Assembly (NCBI GenBank): GCA_944548615.1
Contig: OX155957.1
Coordinates: forward strand, 27,364,935-27,428,934
Origin: Micropterix aruncella
Taxonomy: Eukaryota; Arthropoda; Insecta; Lepidoptera; Micropterigidae
Direction: 5' to 3'
Length of the DNA stretch: 64,000 nucleotides
This document shows positions 21,511 through 34,203 of this stretch, piece after piece. The position numbers and the translations under genes were made by a program. Position 1 is the first letter of the stretch; every line of letters begins with the position of its first letter. The notes under the pieces are model-generated. The model did no database searches. It was not told where the DNA came from and saw only the letters and a list, made by a program, of their open reading frames with translations.

Positions 21511-22540
21511 AACGGTAGAATAATAATGAGAAGAAACTAGAACTAAATTCCCGAGACTAAAACGAAATTCCCACTAGTATGTTGGCCCTAGCACTGCGAT
21601 CACCAATCTACTTGCTCAGCGTGGTGATTAGGGTAACCACATCCATATACCACAATCATAATGGCCATCAGTCCCCAGCAGCTTTACTATCCCCGGCTCC
21701 GATAGCTGTCGAGACAACGGGAGAGCAAAGGATACTAAGAAAAGGGTTTCAAGGATTAGGCCGGGCTACAAGCACCAACAGCACGGAAAGTATAACGCAC
21801 GTACATCGATTGCAAGATCGATACATTTTTCAATTCAATTCTTTATTGAGAAATCACACAGTATTACAGTAATCATATTTTTTTTAATGTATGCAGATTT
21901 ACAACAAATAAAACCGGTTACGGATTTTTAAACTACTTAATAAAACTAATGTACCTTCAATTTTAGAACTACATAAGAGTCTACATAGTATGCAGGGTGT
22001 GTGTATGTGTTAGTGGGGTTGTGTTGAGCGTGTAAGTGTGGAGTGGGAGCGTGTATGATATTAGTAATGGCGTATATAAAATATAATAATGATCAATAAA
22101 AATAGCTAAAAAAGAATAGTCAGCTTATTGTATCGGTTAGGGTTTAATTTACGGAGTATTTGTAAGTGATTATGGAATTATTAAACATATCAATACCATT
22201 TAAATGGGTATTATAAAGCTCACAGCAGCGTGTGAGTACTCCATTCCTTGATGCATTAGTTTTAAAACGGGGCAATCTTAAAACGGGCAGTTTTAAAACG
22301 TGGTCCTCATTAGGGTGTTAATATTGATCGCTCCCACCAGGTCAGAGCAATCGAATATACCATTCATTATTTTATAGAGGCACAGAGCATCATTCAAGTT
22401 GCGCCGATAATATAGCGAATTTATTTTAAATAGAAGGGCCGCTCAATTAGTAGTATTGCAATAACTTTTCGTCTTGAAATTAAAGTATCGAACGAACTTA
22501 TTTTGGATATTTGAAGAGGAAGCGAGAAGAATAAAGTATG
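21511..22540. other. About 1 kb without a recognised gene
   Basis: 21579-21872 holds a 97-codon frame with no motif. 21985-22060 is a GT/TG-rich stretch. 22200-22440 contains imperfect repeats of TTTTAAAACG. These could be parts of a LINE 3' UTR on the minus strand, but I have no proof. Confidence 0.35.
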
Positions 22541-22544
22541 ATAC

Positions 22545-23170
22545 TATATGATTAACGGAAGTTCGAAGACAGGAAGTGGACACGATAACTCTTTCTACTT
22601 CTGGCAAGGCAATCGAAGATCTCAAAGGAATATAATGGAGGTATGTAGTATGTCTCCAGGATTGGCATACCTTATCTTGAAACTGAACAAACGATACTCT
22701 CTAGAGGTCTAATCTCCAATATCAGATGAGAAAGCTGAGAGCTCGTACGAGGAGATTTCAAAGGTCAGGGTACACAATAAGTCAAACTACATTGTGCCGA
22801 TGAGAACTTCAATGCAAAACGGCACAGATGGAGGAGACAGGATAACGCTGGGATCATATTATTTTAGAATAATTAGAAGAAACCGTCAGGGGGGAAAGCG
22901 CTGGTACTTTTCACGGAGACAGACAACCTCTTCTTGTTGAACTCACTCTACAAGAAGAATCCGTATTGCAAGTGGACTTGGAGAAGCCCAGATACTAAGA
23001 CGGAAAACAAGAAGTATAACTGCATCGTAACAGACAAACGGTATATTTTTCGGGATATCTTGGTAATCAACAGATTTAATATTGGGCGCGACCACTAGGT
23101 ACTTTGGGGCAACCTAAATAAGCGCAAGGACGGGCGCGGACCAACAGTGCTAGAGTGCAGGCTAGGGTGG
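22545..23170 (+). pseudogene. RTE-type APE endonuclease domain, degraded
   Basis: Across shifting frames the plus strand reads EVRRQEVDTITL, then LILKLNKRYSLEV, SYEEISKV, NLFLLNSLYKKNPYCKWTWR, SPDTKT..K and TDKRYIFRDILVINRF, and finally IGRDH. This is the order of an apurinic-like endonuclease domain in RTE retrotransposons (LNKRYSL, N.LF..NS.F.K....KWTW.SPD, F.DV.V, SDHR). Several frameshifts and stops are present. It lies just upstream of an RT relic of a different, Jockey-like type at 23290-24302, so the two are probably separate elements. Confidence 0.75.
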
Positions 23171-23289
23171 TTGGTTGCTCTTCATTGAGTTAAAGAGTTA
23201 AATTTTGTGTGACCTCAAACAATGAAAGTAATAGAGTGCTGCTGCCGGCAACTTATCTGGTTAGTATATAATTACGGTTAACACGTTGA

Positions 23290-24302
23290 ATGCATTATAT
23301 AATTTATTAAATTTTGGACTCAGCCATGAAGTTCGTGCATTATATGTAATGCATTGGGTTATTGCCTTAGATAGTGGAGAAAAATGCATTGCGGTATTCT
23401 TGGATCTGGCCAAGGCCTTTGACAACGTCTCACATCGTATACTATTGAGTAAACTCCGAAATATCGGAGTGCGTGGCTTACAATTAAAATGGTTCCAAAA
23501 TTACCTTTCGGTGAGAATACAAACAACAAAAGTTGGTGAGACGGTCAGCTCGGAAGCACATGTTAGGTACGTTGTACCGCAAGGTAGTATATTAGGGCCA
23601 ATCTTTTTCCTCATCTACATTAATGACCTTACTAATATGACCTTTGAGGGATGAGAAGCTATCTCCTTTGCAGACGACACGGTTATTGTATTCAGAGGCA
23701 AGTCCTGGGACGATGTGTACAATTATACTGAAAACGGACTATCTATAATCAAAGTATGGCTAAATTATAATCTACTGACTCTTAATGACTCTAAAACTAA
23801 ATATATGACCTTCAAATGAAGAAAACTTACGACAAACAAACCCAGCGCAAACTAAAAATCCACACATGCAACACTGTCGTTGACGGCAAGCCTTGTACGT
23901 GTGCGGAGGTGGAAAAAGTAGATACAATAAAGTACCTAGGATTAACTCTGGACTATACACTGAAGTGGGAAGTTCTTCTGAGAGCTTGTACAATGAATCT
24001 AAAGTCCTTGACGTTCGTCAAATATACGCTAAGGTAGTCCTACTCTACTACTATAATCATGACAATTATCGTCTATATTCAACACACCATAAAGGAACAC
24101 GAGTAACAACAACCAGACAGCACTTAATCCAAAAAAAAGAGAACAAGTTTTGCACAAAAACACTTTTCTTACATTGCTCCTCGAGTGTACAACAAAATGA
24201 ATAGTGTTTTTCCTGTAGGACTGAAATCTAGGAATAGTCACGGCGTAAAGAAAAACCTAACTAAGTCACTTTTGACTATGGTCGACAAGAAACGGAGACA
24301 TT
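23290..24302 (+). pseudogene. Jockey-like reverse transcriptase, nearly full RT core, broken
   Basis: The frame 23286-23654 carries IAVFLDLAKAFDNVSH (RT domain A, with the Asp) and PQGSILGPIFFLIYINDL (domain B). A TGA at 23652-23654 interrupts. The same frame continues SFADDTVIVF (domain C catalytic FADD, near 23665), then LNDSKTKYMTFK and a second TGA near 23817. Further homology changes frame (KYLGLTLDYTLKWE) and ends with PRVYNKMNSVFPVGLK and KKNLTKSLL. The catalytic aspartates are still encoded, but at least two stops and several frameshifts make it dead. (TA)n follows shortly after the 3' end. Confidence 0.85.
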
Positions 24303-24341
24303 AATAAAATATATATATTAAAATAGTGCACGATTTGTGAG

Positions 24342-25330
<989 letters not shown>

Positions 25331-25362
25331 AAAAAAGATTTTACAAAAAACCAATCAAATAT

Positions 25363-25827
<465 letters not shown>

Positions 25828-25871
25828 AATAAAAATATCATCCTATAAACGGATTTCTTTACAAAACTTAT

Positions 25872-26126
<255 letters not shown>

Positions 26127-26299
26127 CATTATTTTATATTTATCTATAAAGTATATATTTATTTATATATGTATGTATATATTTATATGTATATAATACC
26201 TAAATTTAATATTATTACGCTTTCTTATTCTATTTTTAACTTCTCAAATGTAACATAATAATATACAAAGATGTATTACAGCTAGTTACGAAAACCACT

Positions 26300-26426
26300 A
26301 TACCTTTTTTTATATTAAGCCTACCTTAGTACAGGCGAGGCCTAGTTAGGATGGCTTTGAATTTTTAAAATACACGTAATATTATAGATAAATAAAGAAT
26401 TTTGAATTTGAATTTGAATTTGATTC
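26300..26426 (+). repeat. Retroelement-like 3' tail with GAATTT repeats
   Basis: Ends TAAATAAAGAATTTT followed by tandem GAATTT units (26397-26424), with an AATAAA signal just before. This is how many LINE/SINE 3' ends look. No coding sequence is attached. Confidence 0.5.
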
Positions 26427-26949
26427 CAATTCCATTGACTTTTGTGGGGTTTACGTTTGAAATAAAAAATATATTTGATAGACGTATAGACAAAGATAAA
26501 AGTTAATTAAAACACCAATGTCCCGCAGCTTTTTTTTATTTTAATAAGGAGCAAAGATAAAAATAAAAAATTATTTTGTTCAAAAAACTTCAATGGACTT
26601 CATTGAAACAAGGAAGACAAATTGGTTTATGACTATGGCCAAAATAAGCTATGGCGCCCATGCATTACGTTTAATGCACGCTGAATTTCTATGTTATGAC
26701 ATTGTGATGCTTGTTTCATGATTACTTCAATTGTTAAAAAAACCATATCCAATGAACATATCGAAAAAAACGGACATATCGTGGTTGATACTAAAATTTG
26801 CTTGGACGGTCAACGTGTTAAACATGTGAAAAGATATTGTAATCAATAAAAAACAATAAAGTTCATCAATTATGCAACTGCATCGTGCTTTTTCAATATT
26901 GGCGAAAAGTACGATTAGCATGAGTGCTAATCGTACTAGAATGCTAGCA
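26427..26949. other. No gene recognised
   Basis: AT-rich. The minus-strand frame 26727-26921 shows no motif. Confidence 0.4.
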
Positions 26950-27009
26950 AACTAAGAATGCTAGCTTGTTTAATAACTACCACATCAATAATGAATATTG
27001 ATTACCATG

Positions 27010-27095
27010 AACGAGATTACACGGTTTTCTGCCAGGATTTGCCGAAGCGGCTCACCGCTTCGGCAAATCGTGGCAGAAAACCGTGTAATCTCGTT
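27010..27095. repeat. Near-perfect 86-nt hairpin (41-bp arms, 4-nt loop)
   Basis: The arm 27010-27050 (AACGAGATTACACGG...GAAGCGG) pairs with 27055-27095, with a single mismatch and loop CTCA. The sequence just before it (26953-27009) repeats at 27568-27626, where the hairpin is absent, so the hairpin may be an insertion into that repeat. Confidence 0.85.
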
Positions 27096-27518
27096 ATATA
27101 AAAAAATGGTCAAAGGTACAGGTTAGTGTTACAGTCTCTCCTAATTAATTTGTTTACTAGCGTTTGATGCATGAGGTAACTTAAATCTGTGTGCACAATC
27201 TATCACTCGGGAGTGCCTCGACACGGGGGGCCAACCCGATCCCAAACAAGCCGTGACAACACGTTCGACACAACGTGTACCGTAACTGCGCGGGCGGCGC
27301 ACTGTGGTAAGTATGAGCGCATTAGCGTGATTAATTATTAATAAAAACATATTTTTATTAAAATCATTCATGTACCATAATCTATAGTTATAATTATACA
27401 TAGCTTGAGATTAGCAAATTACGCGAGTCTCGATCTTATTGGGATTTATTTTAAAATCTCAAAAACCACTGCTTCAAAACATTTGTTCGAAATATTTTAT
27501 ATTAACTTTGTTATATTT
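27096..27518. other. No gene recognised
   Basis: Contains a GC-richer stretch at 27190-27330. The minus-strand frame 27141-27401 has no motif. Confidence 0.35.
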
Positions 27519-27898
27519 TCGGGAGCAATGAATCCGGGCCACCAACATAAACCGCAATATTTCGGAAACTAAGAATGCTAGCTTATTTAATATTTACCAC
27601 ATCATTAATGAATATTGAATACCAGGAACGATTCTTTTTTTTGTGACAGAACAGCAACAAAAGCCTAAACAAATATAGTGGATTCGCAGTTAGATGAAAT
27701 TAAAATCATTTATTTTGATTTTAGCCATTTTGATGGCATTCCTTTACAGTAGAAGAATTTTGATGACATTCCTTTACATTCCTTACAGTAGAAGACTATT
27801 AAATAGTCTTTCAAATATTTTTTATTTGAATAAGCTAGCATTCTTAGTTTCCGAAATATATATGTTGGTCACCCGGATTCATTTCTCCCAAATGTAGT
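27519..27898. mobile_element. Non-autonomous TIR element (~380 bp)
   Basis: The inverted ends of ~75 bp match: GGGAGCAATGAATCCGGG (left) against CCCGGATTCATTTCTCCC (right), then CGGAAACTAAGAATGCTAGC (27564-27583) against its complement at 27839-27858. The middle is AT-rich and non-coding. A further partial end copy is at 26953-27009. No clear target duplication could be defined, so the superfamily is unassigned. Confidence 0.6.
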
Positions 27899-28015
27899 AT
27901 CCCAAAACGACAATTGAAGACGCGGATATATCCTGCACGTCGTCTGGCAACACCTCAAAATGACGTCGCCTCACGAGCGCTCGCTAGTTGGCAATCTTAG
28001 AAGTTGCGGACAACT

Positions 28016-28182
28016 GGAGCTGTCAACTACAACGGGCGAACACATCACCTCAGGAAGTTTTAACGATATTAGATCGTTCTATCTCCCGTTGGGTGAGCGT
28101 AGAAGACTTGGGACGAAAACAATCCACAAACTAGTTCCGCAACTCGCCCGTAAGAGACCAACGCCTTACCGCGAGATAACCT
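28016..28182 (-). repeat. GC-rich interspersed family F1, partial copy E
   Basis: The 3' ~165 bp of the family: GCTGTCAACTACAACGGGCG, GTTTTAACGATATTAGATCG, AAGACTTGGGACGAAAACAA, and AACGCCTTACCGCGAGATAA. Truncated at its 5' side. Confidence 0.7.
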
Positions 28183-28553
28183 GTGTCTTAGAGACATGTC
28201 CATATTTGTCGGTAACTATTACGCATCGGTCTAATGTGCCGCGCAATATAATGGACTTCATTTTTGTGACATGTATGGAGTAATGCTGACGCCACGCATT
28301 TTATTATTAAGCAGTCTGACCATTTCTTTCGAGTTCTGTATTGGATCCACTGTCTACTGATGAATTTTCAGCTTTTCCAAAACACTTTAGGGTACTAATT
28401 AAAATTACACCTTTCCTAGTACGCCAGCGCTAGGTGTCCCAGAATCTGGCCTGCTGACTCTCTACCCCAGCATTGTATGGCCAAAATACTGTCTGATCTG
28501 AACGTATCGGCTTTTACAAAACTCACACTTTTTTGATGCTGCCTCTTGGCCTA
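28183..28553. other. No gene recognised
   Basis: Mixed sequence between an F1 fragment and a Helitron. Nothing I can name. Confidence 0.4.
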
Positions 28554-29029
28554 TCTATACTAATATTATAATGAGGTAAAGTTTGTGAGGCTGTAGGAAG
28601 TAATCTCTGGATCTACTGAACCGATTTTGAAAATTCTTTTACCAATAGAAAGCCACATTATTTGTGAGTGTCATAGGCTATATATTAATCCGAAAAATGA
28701 AAAGACTTTTTCGTGGCAGTCGGATTTGCAAAGTAAGTCGGAGAATAAGCGGTCCAACGAAAACGTTTCTAACTAACGCTGCCGTAACATTGAGAGATAT
28801 ATGATTCAGTTTTAGAGAAAAGTTGTAGAGCTTGATAATGCCTACAAAAAAGTCAGCTATGTCTAACTTTTATATTTAAGTCACAAAAAGTAGTATTTTA
28901 TATAATAAAAATAATTTAAATCGTTAGGTCATGTTTATTGGTCATTGTTTATTGGTCAACAATTATGAATTCATATCAAAATAAGTAAATTTATCGTCTC
29001 AAGCGTTTAAAACAAAAGACTTTTCCCTT

Positions 29030-29982
29030 GTTCCATTAAACATCACTATTGGAGTTCCACAGGATTCTATATTAGGACCCATTTTGTTCTTAGTATATGT
29101 CAATGACTTGCCTAATAATTTCGAGGACAAAAAAATCACAATGTTCGCAGATGATACTAGTCTAATCTTAACAGATATAAGTGAGGAAAAACTAATGGAT
29201 AATGCTAATATTACTCTAAATAAGCTACACACGTGGTTTCATTCAAACAGCCTTCTTCTTAACGCAACAAAAAGTAGCTTTATGGTATTTTCAAGCACAC
29301 AAAATTCCAATACGGGCACTCAAGTAACCTTGCACATCAATAAAAACGTCATTCCACAGACTAAATGCGTCAAATTCCTAGGTGTACACGTCGACGATAA
29401 CTTGAAATGGAATAGACACTGCGAGGCACTAGAGATTCAATTAAGTAGAGCTTGTTATGCATTGCGTATTGTTAGGAAAACACTGAGTGAATTAAAAACG
29501 AGGAGTATTTATTTTTCCTACTTTGAATCGATACTGAGCTACGCCATTACGATCTGGGGAAACTGTTATGCTTGTCACAAGGAACCCTTATTTATCCTAC
29601 AGAAAAGAGCATTACGGATCATCGCCAACGCTAAACATATAGAAACATGTAGACCTATTTTTAAAAGATTGAAAATCATGACTCTCATATCACTTTACTT
29701 ATATAGGCTATTATTAGATTTTTACACCGAAAAGGAAAATCACGTAAAATTTAAAGATATACATAACAAAAACACCAGATACAAGAATAATTTCATTCTA
29801 ACATGCGTGGTTTTAAACGCTGCTAGGCAAAGTACCCAATTCTCAGGGCCTTATTATTTTAACCGCCTACCATGTAACATAAAAGACAATAGCAACCTCA
29901 GAACGTTCTAAAAACTTTTAAAGGATTTTTTTACAACAAATACGTTTTACTCTATTGAGGAATTTATAAATTTTACAAAATG
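29030..29982 (+). pseudogene. Jockey/CR1-group LINE inserted in Helitron: RT from domain B to C-terminus
   Basis: The frame starts within RT domain B (ITIGVPQDSILGPILFLVYV), with Asp replacing the usual Gly after PQ. It goes on to domain C with FADDTSLIL (near 29140), then CVKFLGVHVDDNLKWNRHCE, SYFESILSYAITIWGN, LQKRALRIIA and the C-terminal block NRLPCNIK. A TAA at 29909-29911 is followed in frame by FYSIEEFINF and a second stop at 29980-29982, so the original terminus was probably there. The long open frame (~275 codons) indicates a fairly recent 5'-truncated insertion. It cannot act alone because domains 0-A and the endonuclease are missing. Confidence 0.85.
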
Positions 29983-31113
29983 ACTTTTTTTACAGCCCCT
30001 TTATTTTAAGAGGCCTATTACAAAATAGCGTAGGTATTCTTTTAAAATGAGTTTAAAAAATGAACGCATTTTTTTTTGGATGTAACTATAAAAGATAGGA
30101 TAAATAAATAAAAAAATAAATAAATAACTATTCAACCCTGGGAGAAAACCGCGGCACTGAGCGCTCTTCTCTTGCGCAAGCAAATATATACACAATTTCT
30201 AATTGTTTTTTGCAGTGTTTTCTCCTTTCTAATGACAATAATTTATATTATGTCGTATTGCTAAAAGAGTGAACTTTAATATAGTATAAGTATTATATAA
30301 GAATCTTATTTTATTTCTGAGAAAATTAGAATGATACAGGAAGTTTTTTTTTAAATTTTGTGTAATTGTAAGTAATGTATACCTTGGATATGTGGTCAAA
30401 AAACGAAAAAATAAGGCCGCTATGGTCAACAAGAATACATGACGGACATAAAAAAAAATAGTATACGGTTTTCGTTGTAGTGATATTACTGTATTAAGGA
30501 GCTCAAAGTTTGCCTTCCGAGCGTTTTACGAATAACGACTTTCGGAAAATGGGCTGAATAAGTAAATAATATTCGTTATATCTAAAATTAAAGGCCGCTA
30601 TGGTCAACATCAAGAAATGGTCCAGGTAATTCAGTAATTAAAGTTTGTAGAAATCTCTTCATTTCTTGGAATTAGAACGCCAAAAATCCACTTTTCTTGC
30701 CTTTCTGGAAAAAATATGTGATAGGGCTCTTAATGTAATGCGTATACTGATTATATCATTTGTTGATTGTTTTAGCTTGAATAAATTATTTTATTGATTG
30801 TTTTAGTTATATGGTATCTTATATTTAAATGTAATTACAATGTATTTAGATTCTTTTAGGACAAAACATTATAAAAATTTGTTTGATTGATTATCTGATT
30901 ATTGATGATTATTGCTTTTGTTAGATCATATCTGATATTGATTATTTTAATTGTTGATAGTTTTAGTTTTACTGCTTGTTGATTGCGCCTTTTATAACCT
31001 CTACTTTATGAAGTTTCTTCTAAAACAAAATGTTGTATGCTCTCTGGGCAGTTTGTTACTTAAACATTGTATGTTTTTTTAATAATTCACACAATAAAGA
31101 ACTTGAACATGAA
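29983..31113 (+). mobile_element. 3' UTR of the inserted LINE
   Basis: About 1.1 kb of AT-rich non-coding sequence ending CACACAATAAAGAACTTGAA, with a polyadenylation-like AATAAA, immediately before the Helitron resumes. It includes two copies of GGCCGCTATGGTCAAC at 30415 and 30593, and an AAATAAATAAAAAAAT tract near 30100. Confidence 0.65.
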
Positions 31114-31384
31114 CTTTTACTGCATATAATTTCCCTTTTACTGCATAAACGGTTAAAGAGATAAGACACTCACAAATAAGACAATCACAAGAAGACACTC
31201 ACAAATAACGGTAATATAGTCAAATTGGCATGCAAATACATACATACATATGCAGTAAAAATATAACCCTTCTTTTGGCAGTCAGGAAATATATCATAGC
31301 ACTCAGCACTAAGGGAACCACACTCATAATTTCATCACAAGTATAAAGTTTTACCGCCCAACGAAGTGGGCACGGGTCAGCTAG

Positions 31385-31800
31385 TTAGGAATAATATTGT
31401 AACGCCGCGGTGAGATCACATTGACCACAGTGCGACGCGCCTAAACCGGGCATCGATCATCGCCGAATTCTGCTCGGGCGGAAAATATGGTCATTTCCGG
31501 AAAGCCCGCCCGCCCAATTAGCCGCGCACGGCCAAAGTGGGGGAAGGGGAGGTGAGGTCGGGAAGGGGAGGGGGAGGCCTGCACTTGACATTCTTGCGGC
31601 CGCAATTCACCGCGAAATCTATCGCGGTCTTTTATCCTGGCGGGCGGCCGCGCGGGGGGGCGGCGGAATCCGAGAGAATTAAATGTATCGGAAACTGGGC
31701 GCTGTAGATTTATAACGAGTGGAGTCTTTCTGCTTTTAAGTTCGAAACGACGAAATGAGGTTAATGGTTTAATACAGCATTTTCGACCTTGTTTAGATCG
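31385..31800. other. CpG- and GC-rich segment without a recognised gene
   Basis: 31400-31730 is the most GC-rich non-repeat stretch of the window, with GGGGAGGTGAGG- and GCGGCCGC-type runs. The 131-codon minus-strand frame (31441-31836) is Arg/Pro-rich and looks like a composition artefact. It may be promoter-like, but no adjoining gene is visible. Confidence 0.35.
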
Positions 31801-32904
31801 CATTCCATTATGATAGCCCGCTCTAAGTTTCACCATGACATGGCTGCTGCACTTATAGAAATTTTTGGAGTTGGTTTATTTTTTGTTAAAACTTTGTGTA
31901 TTATTTTTGGAAAGAATTCTTCTGGGTTGTAACGAGAGGGACACGTGATGATGAAATGAATACTTCTTTGATAAGCTGATCTTATTGTTAGCAGGATGTG
32001 AATAGATTAGAACTCAAAACATTTAGGAGAGTTTGATTGTCTACACGCGAAAACTAGCATTTTGCAGAGTTGTTGCTCAAAATAGGAACAAGGCAAATGT
32101 TAGAAGTCAGTGAGATAATTACTCTAGCTAGATAATCAAACCCTTTAAATTTTGGTGAATGATCTTTAAGAATTTGTCGACAACGTTTATCCAGTAATTT
32201 AATTTTATAAGTTCTAACACTATACATTAGTTCAAGTAGAGAGCTATTTTGCCACCTACTAACAATCGAGTAGGTAAGGTAACTGACTTAATTAATCTTC
32301 GAGGTAATTCTCTCGAAGATTAATGCACCGACGCAAACATACTACTCTGTATACACTATGCTTGACCTGTAAGAGGGTGTACATTTCGCAACAGAATTTC
32401 TCAACTCCTTGCAGTTCTCTGGATTGCACCGTGTACATTGGTTTTAAAAGTAGGGTGTCCTATTATTTTATTACGAAACCTTTATCCACCCATTTTTTTA
32501 ATGATACTCGTTTGCAGTTAAAAAAATTAAAAACGTTCATAATAGAGTGCATAATACTATCCGGATGTGTAACATCATATTTTCTTACTAATCGCACTGC
32601 TATTTTTATTTAACAGTAAGTTGCACTCGTACGAAGCCGGGCGGGTCGCCAGTAAAATATATAACAATATATATTTTTGTGATCTATTTAACGGGTACAA
32701 TAACCCCTTAAAATTTTATGCTCAATTAAAGTTCCACGGTGTATATATTAGGTAGTTTTTGTGTATTTGTGAAAATTGTGAAAAATTGATGGATTTTGTA
32801 TTATAGTGAATCCTTTTATCATGATCATTAATATATAATCAATGTCATGATACTCCATTTACAATATCGGTTGCGTCACCGCAAGACTTTCCCGGCAAGC
32901 AAAC
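31801..32904. other. About 1.1 kb without a recognised gene
   Basis: 31801-31852 repeats part of the unit at 230-505. A minus-strand frame free of stops runs about 32059-32275 (..RTYKIKLLDKRCRQILK..) with no motif I know. A 13-bp inverted repeat (ATTAATCTTCGAG, 32291-32303 with 32312-32324) is present. Confidence 0.35.
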
Positions 32905-33020
32905 AGGTCTCCCCCCTCTACAGCCCCAAAACTCCCCCCCCCCTGCCCCCACATCCAGCCCCCCGGTGAACTCAACCCCCCCCCCCCCCCCCGCCAACTC
33001 ACCCTCCCCCCCCCCCCCCA
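32905..33020. repeat. Poly(C)-rich tract
   Basis: Interrupted runs of C, the longest 14-16 bases. The flanking AAGACTTTCCCGGCAAG near 32884 recurs at 51963, so the tract lies within a dispersed repeat. Confidence 0.85.
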
Positions 33021-33375
33021 CCAGCCGATAGTGATTATGATAGCAAATGTAGTATATTTCTAGTATTTGTGTAGTATTTCCGTGAAATAATACAAAAAAA
33101 ATCCGCTGGAAGGGCGTATAAACTACCTACTGCGTGCTAACTTATGAACTTTATAATCACTAGGTATATAATCAATGTTTGTACTTAGATGACTTGAACA
33201 AACATTAATATCAATAGGTTGCTTTTTTATGCTATGTCTTGAGAGGATCGATGTTTATAATAAAAATATCGATGATTTCAGTATTTTTAAAACATTTTTT
33301 TTAAGTAAAAAAAATCTCAATACCCGACTAAAAAAGTTAACGGTATTAAAATGATAAAAACGATAATAAAAAAGT

Positions 33376-33384
33376 AAAAAAAAA
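33376..33384 (-). terminator. RNA polymerase III terminator
   Basis: On the minus strand a run of nine T begins two nucleotides after the last tRNA base (33386), the usual Pol III stop signal. Confidence 0.8.
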
Positions 33385-33385
33385 C

Positions 33386-33458
33386 TGCCGAAACCAGGGA
33401 TCGAACCAGGGACCTTTAGATCTTCAGTCTAACGCTCTCCCAACTGAGCTATTTCGGC
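33386..33458 (-). tRNA. tRNA-Phe (anticodon GAA)
   Basis: The 73-nt minus-strand sequence folds as a cloverleaf. The acceptor GCCGAAA pairs with TTTCGGC and is followed by discriminator A. The D arm is GCTC...GAGC, the anticodon stem TTAGA/TCTAA with loop CTGAAGA (anticodon GAA), and the T arm CCTGG-TTCGATC-CCTGG. The internal B box GGTTCGATCCC is good and the A-box region (TAGCTCAGTTGG) is standard. It delivers phenylalanine in translation. No intron. The T stem has a T-T mismatch in the middle pair where the usual gene has C-G. The rest matches the canonical animal tRNA-Phe closely and a T9 terminator follows, so it is probably functional, though a mildly decayed copy is possible. Confidence 0.9.
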
Positions 33459-33749
33459 CGGTACTAGCCTATCGCGGAACAGACGTTATGCAGCGTGACG
33501 TAAGAAAATCGCGGTCATGTTTAGCGTAATCGTTCGTCAAGGTCGTTTCGTATCATTCGCACAGAATAATAATAGGATTATGCTAGTGTCTGTGCCGGCA
33601 CGATTCGTTTACAATAACCGCCTCGGTTATTAATTGCTATATTAGTTATGGATTCAAACTGTCTTGTTGTGTCATGTAATGGATTCAAACGGATTTTGCG
33701 CACGTTGTGCAACTCGATTATTAGAAATCGCATTGAAACGAATGCAGCT
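33459..33749. other. tRNA upstream flank, no gene recognised
   Basis: The 5' flank of the tRNA gene. No further feature is clear. Confidence 0.4.
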
Positions 33750-34203
33750 ATTTGAAATCCGCATGAAGATACCTATACCCTCATGCTGGAAAAGGTACAG
33801 AAATGTTTTTTGACATTTTTGTACTTCAAGCAGTACGGATGTTATCCATTTTTGTATCCGACTACATTTATCACAGGCATGGTTTGCTAAATTTCTCTGT
33901 CCCAGAAGAGAAATGTTGACCATGTACTATGTTTTGAATCTAATTAGTGGTAAAAGTGATAACCCTAGCTTACTAGCCAAGGTAAGTCTTTTCATACCAA
34001 ATAATTATCTTAGTGCTCGATCGCACCATCTTTTCGCGGAGCCGTTCTCGCGCACTAACCTTACGAGGTGGAACTTGTTGGCGCGTGCTTTGCGGTGCTT
34101 AAATGAAATTCACTCGATTGCACCATATTTTGATATTTTAACCGCCAACGCTCACTTGTTTAAATTGCAGGCTATTATTTATTTATTCTTATTAAATAGT
34201 TAG
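33750..34203 (+). pseudogene. LINE RT C-terminus (Jockey/CR1 group), frameshifted
   Basis: One frame reads YTLMLEKVQKCFLTFLYFKQ, then YPFLYP.TFI.GMV. A second frame from ~33913 reads YYVLNLISGKSDNPSLLAKV, SHHLFAEPFSRTNLTRWNLL and ARALRCLNEI....DIL to the stop at 34201-34203. The order (L..VQ+.FL.FL, G.YP.LYP, R..FI..LRNG, RTN....PL.R....N) is the typical end of Jockey/CR1-group RT proteins. The change of frame around 33900 makes it a pseudogene. A second copy of this end lies at 38635-38847 on the other strand. Confidence 0.75.

Larger units (their letters stand above)
28554..31384 (+). mobile_element. Non-autonomous Helitron split by a LINE insertion
   Basis: The 5' part (28554-29029) begins TCTATACTAATATTATAATG after A. 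The 3' part (31117-31384) ends with hairpin GCCCAACGAAGTGGGC and CTAG, followed by T. Comparison with the uninterrupted copy at 55361-55845 shows the sequence would be continuous (TTTTCCCTT joined to TTACTGCATATAAT) if 29030-31116 were removed, giving a ~744-bp Helitron. CTT at both junctions may be a short target duplication. Confidence 0.85.

Noticed and set aside
31441..31836. 131-codon minus-strand frame in GC-rich DNA
   Set aside because: Arg/Pro-rich composition expected from GC-rich DNA, no motif, spans a repeat boundary.
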